From positions 37,416,760-37,480,759 of the forward strand of contig CM055827.1 of the NCBI GenBank assembly GCA_029582265.1: 64,000 nucleotides of DNA. Direction: 5' to 3'. Both the position numbers and the translations under genes were made by a program. This document shows positions 12,618 through 24,600 of this stretch, piece after piece (position 1 is the first letter of the stretch; the number at the start of each line of letters is the position of its first letter). Below the pieces are notes generated by a model. That model did not search any database. It had not been told where the DNA came from and saw only the letters and a list, made by a program, of their open reading frames with translations. Source of the DNA: Zoroaster sp. YZ-2022 (Eukaryota; Echinodermata; Asteroidea; Forcipulatida; Zoroasteridae).

Positions 12618-15600
12618 CTATACCGGTGAGCCACCTTCATATTTGCCCCTAATGTCATATTTTCCGGAGGTAATTCTATCTCGACGATGCTCGCGATATT
12701 CTATATAGATAATCGCTCCAACAATGACAAAAGCGAGAAGAGAACATGTAAGTACGATGGCTGCTACAGCACCTCCATCAAGACCACCTTCATTGTCCTT
12801 GGAAACTGCTAGGACTAATATCAGAAAATCAAATAATGTGACTGTTATGTTTCATCCAGTGCAATATTTAGGTTAAATCATTTCTATCGTTAATTATAAA
12901 TCATGGCGTGTGATATGGTTGCTATCGCAACCAGCTATTTAAACCGATACTTTTTCTTTGGGCTTGCATGGTCTGCCTTTCGGCTCTTACCTGTGTTTTA
13001 AGAAAGCGAGACAGGGGTACATTTTGGGGAGTAATTTACCAACATATTATCCTCGGCTTCAAATGTTTGCTGTACTGGTAAATGTCATTGTCCTATTGAG
13101 TAAAATCTTACCTTCAAAATCATTGGGAAATGTATAACTTTCATTTTCGATTCCTGCAGGTTAAGATACAAGAAATCATTATTGTGAGCTTTCTAAATTT
13201 TAGAAGAACGATGAATTTCATTCAAGCAATGAACTCTTTACATACACAGGTACATTTCATAGGATATTACTGTCTTAAAGACTTCTGATCTTATCTCCGA
13301 TAGATCACTAGAGTATAGGGCTCTTGAGCTCAGAGCGATTTGAAAGTTAGGTAAAACTTGTAGCTTTGCATGGTGAGGATGATAAGTAAGACTAATTGCG
13401 GTGACACCATGTCGAATCTCAATTGAGTAGTAATTAGTTCTGAAAATAACTGGAGGTACAACTCGACGTTTCGATCAGTATGCTCTGATCGTCCTCAGGA
13501 GATTTGAAAGTTATCCTGAGGTCGCTGGCCCGAATCTTCATATTTTTGTTCCGACCTGGACATTACGAAGCCCATTGTAGGGTGGTGAATTTCGTCATGT
13601 GTAAAAGTTTCATGAGAGAGTTTAGAATAATTATGTATTTGTACTTGATTCCCACCATTTGGAACTCTAAAGACATATAAGGAAGGCATTCGCATAAATG
13701 TTTCGTACTTGTTACTGAGAAGGAGTTATTATACGGACATTTATTTATTTTCATTTTCTGAGTGCCCTATATGGGAGTGGGGGAACACTTAGCCTAATAC
13801 GAAGAGAAGGGAAGAATGAGTCGTACTTGTTACTGAGAATGAGTCCTGGTCTATGCTGAGCCTAGAAGACACCGTCTTGTCTTCAGATGTAAAAAACGTA
13901 ACTAGGTGTGTCCGTAAATCAGCCGCCGTAACTTGGGTGTTGTTCCTTATTCTGATTAGAAAGTGAGCGATGATGCTACCTTCACTAAACGCAGTCACCT
14001 TACAATCACCGATGTCATCTCCATAGGTTAACAGGGCTTCTAAGATCTGTCAGGAGAAATACGAAGAAGAAACTGGCAAAGAGTTATACAAGATGCAGCA
14101 CCGCAGCCTATCTTCACTTATTATTTGCACTTATTATTTTACAAAAAAATTGCATGACCAAGTTTCTGCTACACAAATAGTCTGATGTTTACATGATCGA
14201 TGCAGTTCGACATATGATCAGACTTAATGCTTCACGTGACTCCAACAGTGTACAGTAACTCAAGTATGAACAATTACCACATAAGTCCACAATTTTCTGA
14301 TCTGACAAATCAAGACATGATTAATCAGAGGGCATTTTGTTAACGCAAAGATTAAGTAAAGAGCATTTTCCATTCAAGATGGATTTTGTATGATTGAACA
14401 TTTTATTTAATTTACCCTTTTTTCTGAAAAGCATCCAAAATAGAATAATTGTCAAATATACTAATAGCATCATTAACTTTACCAGGCCATGGAATAGTTT
14501 AACTGGCAATAATGCCACATTTCTCCCCCCCCCCCTCCCTTTAAAAAAAAAAATAGCATCATCAACTTAATCTGGCTAGCCATTAAATAATTCCATTTCG
14601 TACATAATAGACTTGATTATAGACTTACCCCATTGCAAACCATGTCGCTGTAAGTCTTATACACTGAAGAGTTAGGATCTTCTAGGTCTGATGTGTATAA
14701 TGCCTCTTCTCCATCGATGCCAATAATTCGGAATTGCCCAGTAAACTCTTGATATACTCCTGTGTCTTCAAAATCTTCTTGTGTTTCTGTTGACGTGGAG
14801 AGAGATGAACTAGACGAAGTGGCGGGTTTCACTGTGGCAGGAGTCGTTACTGGATATGGACGCGTTTCATCCCGAGTTGTAGAAAGTGGTAATGATTTGG
14901 TGGAGAATGCTTTGTCACCTTTCAAATCTTTCACAACTTTGTTTGTTGTTTGGTATTTTCCTGTAGCCAGATAGGTTGTTGGCGATGGGTGGGACTGAGG
15001 CGTAGATTCTGGTTTGGGCGGAAGTTCAGTTCCAGGGGCAGCTTCTTGCTCTTGGGCAGTAGTATGAATATGATATTTCATTTTGTCAGATGACTCAGTC
15101 GTTCGTTTGGAGGTTGGTTCTGTCGATGGCTCAAGTGTTGACTCCAGTTTGGGTTTGATGTCAGATGTAGATAGTTTGGTTGAAGCAGACAGTCTTTCCT
15201 GGTTTCTGGTGCGAATATAATTCTCTTCCATGACAGATGCGGTCTGTGTTGTATGCTGAGGGAGCGTTGAAGAGTCCAAATAAGAAAGATGGGAAACCTC
15301 TACTGGCTTTGGTGTAGGTTTGTTTGATGTTATCACAGAGACCAACATCTCCTTTGTGGTTGCCTTTGTGGTAGGTATTGATGTTTTCGATGTTACACCT
15401 TTTGGTGAAGAAGTTGCTGAGGTCAGCTCACCAATAAATACCACTCTATCATCTTCATTGATCGCAAGTTCTCCAGTCTTAGATTCTGTCGCTAATGGTT
15501 CATACTTGGTTGTTGATTCTGGTTTGGGTTTGGATTCGAGGTCAGCTTTTTGTTTTTTAGTTGTGGTAGGGTTATAATATACCATTTCACCAGATGACCA

Positions 15601-18600
15601 AGTTGTTTTGGCAGCGGTCACCTGTGGCATTGGCCTGTATTCACGTGTTGACCCAGGTTCAGGTTGCACATCAGATTTTGGTAATTTAGTCGAAGCAGAT
15701 ATACTCTCCTGGCCATATGGAGTGTGAATGTCCTCATCCTTTGTGGCAGATGTGGTCCGCACAGTATGCTGAGGAAGTGATGAAGAGTCAACATAAGAAA
15801 GATGTGAATTCTTTCCTGATTTTGGTGTAGGGCTGTTTGTTGTTGGCACAGAGAACAAGATCTCCTTCGTGGATGCATTTGGAGTTGGTCTCGATGTTGT
15901 TGATATAACATCTTTTGGTGAAGATGTAGCTGCACTCGTATGACCAACTAACACAACTTCTTTTTCGCTCACTGGCTGATCAGTCTTTGAAGCTGTCACT
16001 GATGGTATGAAATTGGGTGTTGATTCAGGATCGAGTTTAAATTCGTGTTCGGGTTCGGGTTCGGATTCAGGTTCGGGACTGGACAGTGTGGTTTGATACA
16101 CCTTTGTTTGCATCATTATTTGTACAGTAGTTCTCTCATGTTGTTTCTTAGGGTCCATTGAAGACCGAGGAGTGATGCTTGTAGCAGAGTCAGTAATTAA
16201 TGTGGCGTGCGGAACTCTTACAACGTCTTTTTCAACTGGCAGGACCGAGCTACTTATACGTGTTGCTGTGCTTTGATAATCAGTCTTAGGTATGTCTGCC
16301 GTCGTTCGTTCTTGTTCCTTGGAAGAAGGTTCAGAAGAGATGTAAGTAGCTATAATATTTTCTTTTGCGACGGGCTGAAATGTGATGCTCGCTGTTAGTG
16401 TCGTGCTTCGATTCACAACCGTAGGTATAATAATTTGCTTGGTAGTTCCTTCTTGTTCGTCGGAAGAAGACTCTGAAGAAATAACTACACTTGCATTTTT
16501 TGAGTCGTTTATTACAGGGTCATCTAGAATGCCGTCAATGATGTCTTTAGTGACTAGCTGGATTGGGCTTCTTGCTTCTGGTGATGTGATGTGACTTGTC
16601 GTCGTAGGTGTCACTCTCAGCTCGGAAGTTTTATCTGGTTCTTTGAAAGAAGGTTCTGAAGAAATGAACGCAGTGACGTCTTTAGACGTTTTACTTCGGC
16701 TTGCTGTCGTAGTTATCATCTGCTTGGTAACACTTTCTTGTACTCTGCCGGATGTTTGTATATTTTGATGTTGTGTCGTATGTATTGTCGTCTGCTTGGA
16801 GGTCTTGGGCGTTGTCACATCACTGTCCTTGTTTGTTTGAAGAGTCAATGTATTATGACTATCTACACGAGAATCCCGATCATGTTCTTCTATAAAGTCA
16901 ACTTCCCAGAAAACTAAATGCGGTTGTGAGTCGTTGTTGACAGACTGACTGGTATTTGTTTCATTGTTGGACGTAGCAGTCGGTGGGGACTTGGCATCTT
17001 TCACAAGTTCGTCTTCTACTGCAACCGGTTGTGTTTTAGCGGCAACATAATTCATCTCTTCTGTCGTGTGTTTATCTCGTGTATCATGGATTGGTACAGA
17101 GACCAATATTTGCGCTGTGGTTGCCTTTGAAGTAGGTCTTGATGTCGTTGATGTAACATCCATTGGTGAAGATGTTGCTGCACTCGTATCACCAATAAAC
17201 ACCTTGGGTGTTGATTTGGATTTGGTCGCTGGTGCTTTAGTATTAGGGGCCGTCACAGATGGTTCGTACTCGGGTATTGATTTGGGTTTGGTCGTTGGTT
17301 CTGCAGTATTAGGGGCCGTCACAGATAGTTCGTACTCGGGTATTGATTTGGGTTTGGTTACTGGTGCTTTAGTATTAGAAGCCGTAACAGATGGTTCGTA
17401 CTCGGGTATTGATTTGGGTTTGGTCGTTGGTTCTGCAGTATTAGGGGCCGTCACAGATGGTTCGTACTCGGATATTGATTTTGGTTTGGTCACTGGTGAT
17501 TTAGTACTAGAAGCCGTAACAGATGGTTCGTACTCGGGTATTGATTTGCCTATCGTTGGTTCTGCAGTATTAGGGGCCGTCACAGATGGTTCGTACTCGG
17601 ATATTGATTTTGGTTTGGTCACTGGTGATTTAGTACTAGAAGCCGTAACAGATGGTTCGTACTCGGGTATTGATTTTGGTTTGGTCGCTGGTTCTGCAGT
17701 ATAAGGGGCCGTCACAGATGGTTCGTACTCGGGTATTGATTTTGGTTTGGTCACTGGTGATTTAGTATTAGAAGCCGTAACAGATGGTTTGTACTTGGGT
17801 GTTGATTTGGGTTTGGTCGCTGGTACTTCAGTATTAGGGGCCGTCACAGATGGTTCGTACTTGGATGTTGATTTGGGTTGGGTTCTTGGTTCAGGTTCTG
17901 GATTGAGTGGTACGGTAGCGAATGGCTGAAGTGAGGTACTTGTTAGCAGTGCTGTGCTTTGACTTGTCTTTGTAGCTACCATCTTCTGCTCGGTAGTTCT
18001 CTGGTATTCTTGGTTAGAAGGTTTTTTATCACTAACATTTTCAAAATCGTGGGTTATGGTGTCATTTAAAATTTCGTCAATAATGTATTTTCGCACTGGC
18101 AGAACCGAGCTGCTTGCCGATAATGTTGTGAGAGTTCGATAATTGTTCACTTCGGTTTCTGTAGATTGAATTACAAAAATAATGTGTGAACTTTCTAAAT
18201 ATGACAGTGTATTTAAAATGAATGTGTGACTTTATTAAAAAGAATATACACAAAGAAAACAATTGTTTTTAAAGGCTTTTCACACTTGTTTTTTGTTCAG
18301 TCTGTTACAATTTTCAAAAAGGACTGAAGTTGATGTACATTTCAATTATTGTCCACTCCTTGCGCTTATCAAGGTCTAACTCTGAGATCTGGTCGATGTG
18401 ATTAATATATTGAGTTTAATAATACGAAAATGTTTCATGCCAAGTATTGACAATATTTATTATATGGACATTTATTTATTTTCATTTTCTGAGTGCCCTA
18501 TATTGGAGTAGGGGAAACACTTAGCCTAATAGGAACAGAAGGGAGGAATGAGTCGTACTTGTTACCAAGAATGAGTCCTTGTCTACACTGAGCCTGGTAG

Positions 18601-21600
18601 ACACTGTCTTGTTTGAAGATGTAAAATACGTAACTAGGTGTTTTTGTAAATCAGCCGCCGTGACTTGAGTGTTGTTCCTTAAATTGACTTGGAAGTTTGC
18701 GATGATGCTACCTTCACTGAACGCAGTCACCTTACAATCACCGAAGTCATCTCCATAGGTTAACAGGGCATCTAAGACCTGTCAGGAGAAATACGGGTAA
18801 AGTAGGTAAACATCTATAAAAGATGAAGCACATTCTATCTTTACTTATTTTTTGCATTCTTGTGGACACAAATACGTACAAAGATTGACATGGGGAAGTT
18901 TCAGCTACACACTTTTAATGTGCAGTTAAACATGTGTATAATGGTGTTTGCTACAGTAACTGTGGTATGAAAAGTAGTTGTGAAGTATTGATATTAAAAA
19001 ATGGTATGGCTAATGGAGAGCAGTATTAAAAGGCAAAGCAATTTAAAGGTTTCCAAGCCGAGACGGACTTAAATTGATTAGCCATGTTAGCATCATAATC
19101 TGAACCGGGCTGGTCATTAAGATTGGTTTGATATCCTATATGTCGGTTATAGACTTACCTGAGTGCAAATCATGTCACTGTAAGTTTGATACACCGAAGA
19201 GTTGGGATCTTCTAGGTCTGACGTGTATGATGCCCCATCTTCATCGATACCAACAATGCGGAATTGTCCAGAAAACACTTGATCGACTCCTGTGTATTCG
19301 GACTCTTCTTTTGGTTCTGTTGACGTAGGGAGAGATAAACGGTCCGTAGTGGTGGGTTTCGATACTGGATATGGACGCGTTTCATCCTTAGATGAAGAAG
19401 GAGGTACTGATTTGGGGGAAAATACTTCGTCACTTTTAGAATGTTCCACAACTTGTTCTGTCGTGCGGTAGTTTGCTGTAGGATCCGTCAGTGATGGTTT
19501 GAACCAAGGTGTAGGTTCTGGTTTGGGTTCAGGGTCAGTTCCAGGGGCAGCTTCTTGCTGTTTAACAGTGGTGGGAATATGATTAAGTTCCATTTCATCA
19601 GATGACCTAGTCGTCAATTTGACAGTTGATTCCGCTGAAGGCCCATGTTGGAATTCAGTTGTTGAATCTGGTTTGGGTTTTATGTCAGGTATGGATAGTT
19701 CGGTCGAAGAAGACGGTCTTTCTTGGCTACTTGTTGTGCGAAGGTCCTTATCTTCCATGACAGATGAGGTCTGTATTGTATGGTGAAGGAGCTGTGAAGG
19801 GTTCAAATATGAAAGATGGGAATCCTCTACTGGCTTTGGTGTCACAGAGACCAATATCTCCTTTGTGGTGGCCTTTGGAATATGTCTGGATGTCGGTGAT
19901 GTAACATTCTTTGGCGAAGATGTTGCTGCACTCATATCACCAATAAAAACTTCTCCACCTTCTTTTTCTGTGACTGGCTGGTGAGTCTTAGATGCTGTTG
20001 CTGATGGCCGGTACTTGGCTGTTGATTTGGGTTCTGATTTGGGTTTAGATTCGAGATTGGGAGGTGTTGTTTGATAGGTCTTCGTTGGCAGTATCACTTG
20101 TACGGTAGGTTCCACCTTTTGCTGTACTTTAGTGCTTTGATATTCCGCCTTTGGTATCTGTGTTGTAGTTGTATCTTGTTCTTTGTTAGCAGGATCTGTT
20201 AAAATTAATTCACTGACGTTTTTGGAAGTCTTGGGCGTTGTCACATCACTGTCCTTGTTTACTTGAAGAGTCAGTGTAGTGTGACTATCTACACGAGTAT
20301 CCCGAACATGTTCTTCTATAAAGTCAACTTCCCAGAAAACTAAATGCGGTTGTGAGTCGTTGTTGACAGACTGACTGGTATTTGTTTCATTGTTGGACGT
20401 AGCAGTCGGTGGGGACTTGGCATCTTTCACAAGTTCGTCTTCTACTGCAACCGGTTGTGTTTTAGCGGCAACATAATTCATCTTTTCTGTCGTGTGCTTA
20501 TCTCGTGTATCATGGATTGGTACAGAATATACAGTTTTCATAGAATCACGGCTAGGATGTGATGTAGTTGTGGTAGAAGAGATGACCTCTGATGAAATCT
20601 GTGACGTTGCTACTTCAGTATATTTCAGTTGTTTTTCAACAGTCGTCTGAGGCTGGTACACTGAAGTCATTATAACGTGTAGTTTATACTCATTAGATTC
20701 AGTGGTCGCTTTAGAATTGGAAGAGGGGGAGCCTGTTTTTAGAGCGTCCTTAGACGTGGCTATTAGTTTTATGTGTTTTGCTTCTGACGAAGGACTCGGT
20801 TCGGTCGAATGTTCACCCACGCTGTGAATTGTGGTTGGCTTCACTAAATCTAAGTTGCCAACAGTTGGATGCGATGTAACATCTAGTCCCTGAAAATGAT
20901 AGTCAGTATCAGTATCCACGATTGTGTGATGTTCTGGTGTTAGTGGAGTTGTTGCAGCCGTTGTCTCTTGTTCAAGGATTTCTTGACCACGAAAGATCTC
21001 ATAGATTTTTAACATTTCAAGTGACTTTTTTGTTGAAGGTCTTTGATTAGATGACGTCACTATGGGGTTTACAGTTATCTCCTTTGGGATTTGATTTATT
21101 GTTCTATCATTGTCAGAGTATTCTGACAGTGTAGTACGAATGTCTGATTGATGAGGCTGGGAGTCAGAACTGACTGGTTTGTTGGTAATTGGTGAACTAC
21201 GTGAATCGGCACCATCAGTTGGTTGTTCTGTTTGTTTAACTCTTGTATCATGCAAAGAAACAGAATATTGTCCCAACTGTTTATTCGTTTCCATGGAGCT
21301 AAAGCTAGGTTGTGGTGTAGTGAAGGTAGAAGACGTTACCTCTGTAACCAATTGCGACTTTGCACTTTGTTTGAACATCTCTTCTTTAGAGTTAGGTGTG
21401 GTAGTTGTATATTTAATAGAAGCTTCCGTTGATGAAAAGCCACCATATTTGGCATGCACATTTTTTGTTTGTGTAGTCTTTTGCACTTCATGGGGCATCA
21501 ATGAATAACGTATGTCTTCAACGGGCTTATGTTTTTCTGTTGAGAGTGATATGAATGTATCGTGTGGAGACCCAGAGAAATCGAGGTCTCCCTCATTGTT

Positions 21601-24600
21601 ATCTACCTCTGTCTTGGGCTGTCCCATACTTCTGGTGGTGGTTACCGGTTTGGGGCTATGAGTAGTTGGAGAAACCTTCACTGGTTTTGGGTCATGGGTC
21701 TTTGGGGACATTTTCTTAGTGATAGGGTTGTATACTACCAGAAGAAGTTCATCCTCTGGCAGCGTTTCTTCAACCACTTGACCAGTGATTTCATGTTTTG
21801 CTTGACTTTCATCAATGACTTTTATAATGTCAGTTGCTGGGTAACCTGATTTAGCATGATGGTCATTGACAAAAGCCTTGGTGCCTTCCTCGCTATCAAG
21901 TGAGCTAATATCGGCTCCAGTCAGCTGTGAATCCTCGTGACTTGTGTCTGCAATGATTTCCAGTTTGTAATTAGGATGCTCAGTTGCACCAATATTAGTA
22001 ACTGTTGTTGGAAGGCTGGTAGGTTCGTTTAGGATCGTCTGATAAATCGATTCGTCTGATGAAGAAAGTGACGAAGCGCTACTGTGTGGATTATTAGGGT
22101 CTTCTTGGTGGTGAGATGCGTTCATATTACGTGGACGTTCATCAGCTTTATTCAAGGGTGATTTTAGGACTCCTGACGGCGTCGATACTTCCTTCAGGGG
22201 GCTGAAGACGCCTGTAACTGTAGTTGAGTCCAATGCTATGAGTGATTGGAGGACTGGCGGTTTTTCAGTTAGGATAGCGTTCTCTGACTGAGAAGTGGAA
22301 CTAGATTCTTGAGAATGAGGATGATGGTGGTGGTGATGATGTTTGCGTTCTCCTTGGTGAATGTCTTCAGTGTCATCCTTGTTGATGTCAACATCCGCTG
22401 CCATCGTGGACTGAGGGAGTGCAACTATTGGATGAGTAACGGAGAGGATGTCATCATTTGGGGATGAAGATGTATTTCCTGGGAGATGATGATGAAGATG
22501 GTGGTGGGTTTCATGGGTATCGTGATGGGCAGACCGAGTACCTGTAAAAACCCACGGTTTTAAGTTACAACAAATCGATCAGGCCTAAACGTACTTAATT
22601 TGGGTTAAAACAAAATTGGTTTAAACAATTGGACTGAGAATCTGTGGCAATATAAATGAGCTTATTCGTTCAGGGTGACTCAGTTAGATGTCTCAATGAA
22701 GTTACACGCTTTAGCAAATGTTACTCCCAATAACCTATTTGAAAGTTGATCATGCCATACGCAAGAATTATGGCAATTATGGCAATTTAGTTAATGAAAT
22801 TCACTTGATATAATGCACACCCAGAGAACAACCTGTCAATGGGTGGAGCTGAAATAATCAAGCCAGCACAACCTATTAATCTAACTATTTGGGAGATAAA
22901 ACGAAGTACGTATAAATATGATATGTTTAATTTGGTTTTATTGATGCTTCGGTGTACATAAGAGAAACAAACCATAATAAGGCAAGACATAACAAGGCAA
23001 TCGGTGAAATATGAGCTGGAACAAACGTGATTCTCGCAAATGATTCACCTGGAATATATGACATTAACGTGAAGTATGTACTGGTCTCCACTCGTTGCTA
23101 AATAGCTTTAAACTAGACGATCAGAAGTAAATTTAAATTGTAAATGCACCATTCATCTTTTACAACACCTTGCGAAAGCTTTATTCAAGACAAGTTGCAG
23201 TGGAATAGAAGTTGATACAATGCATATCTTTGACTCAGCTCAGTCTAGCACATCAGTGTCAAAGATAAATAATAAGCTCCGTTGGTGCATAACTATCTGG
23301 TATATAGGAGTTCAAACAGTCATGAGTGGGCGCGAAATTTCAAAGCCTTTTGCACTCGTACAACACAATGGCTCTATGATTATCATTGAGCCGTTGTGAT
23401 AATTTATAATTCTGTAAAAATGTAGGTTTCATTTTGTACATAGAGATGCTTAATAAGCAAGTCTGAATGAAATCAATATGATAAATCGTACAACATTGGT
23501 ATTTGGTAACGTACCCTGCAAAAACTGAGGTGTTAAAATAACACTAGTGGTGTCAACTTGATTCTTCCATGGTGTTTATATTGTACGAGTTGCCTAATAT
23601 AAACACCAATGGTGTAGTTTTTAACACCACAGTTTTTGCAGTGTATGTTCACTTCAACCCTTTTCAAGAAATATATCATAAAACCATATAATAACACTAA
23701 TTTGATAAGTTTGATCACGTTTTTGATCACGTTTTTGAGAAAACGATGAAACACCATTAAATGTTTTTGTATGTTTTTATGTTTTACAAAAAGTACAAAC
23801 ACTTAATTTCTTTTTTTTTCATATGGAATACTTTTTTCAGGATGAATGATACGATTACGAGTATGAATATAAGTACTTCGTATATAATTATTCGTAGTAC
23901 GAGTACCAGTATACGATACGAATACGAACATATTTTTCCTCGATAAAGCAGGATAAAGACCTTCGTATCGGTCTTTTATCGCCCGTGGCCACGACCCTCG
24001 GTCTTTATTCTGGGATAAAGACCGCGCAAGGAACTTTTATTCCCTTATTTAAAATAATTTCATCGAAAAATAGGTTTGCATGGATGCTGGGGGCTGCTAT
24101 TCATAAGGTTTCAATATGATTATAATGTATATTGCACAAAAATACGATCCATGTTTTTGTTATGAAAGTTAGTACTATATACGTGTACATGTAAAAAGAA
24201 AGATATACTTACTTAAAGGGACGGTACAACATTGATAATGTATGCTTACTCTCTTTGAATCAAGATATACATTGAAGGGAAGGTACAACATTGGTAATGT
24301 TGGCAACACTGCTTCTAGGAGTATGCTTACTCTCTTTGAATCAAGATATACATTGAAGGGAAGGTATACATTGGTAATGTTGGCTAAACTGCTTCTATGA
24401 GTATGCTTACTCTCTTTGAATCAAGATATACATTGAAGGCAAGGGCGCAACCACTGGGGGGGGGGTCGGGGGTCACGACCCCCCTACTTTTATGTGGACC
24501 TCCCCAACTTCTGGAACATTTTGGTATTTTATGTATGCATGATCCTAGTAATGTAATTCATGACATCACAATTATGCAACACTTCCATCAACACGCTGAA

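Noticed and set aside
17066..17929. Plus-strand frame of 212 codons in gene A mucin block 2
   Set aside because: Antisense shadow of the 66-bp repeat.
18559..18564. Alternative donor GTAACA just before the chosen GTACGA in gene A SEA exons
   Set aside because: It would leave in phase 0, but the downstream exons start in phase 1; the chosen site also matches the position in genes C and D.
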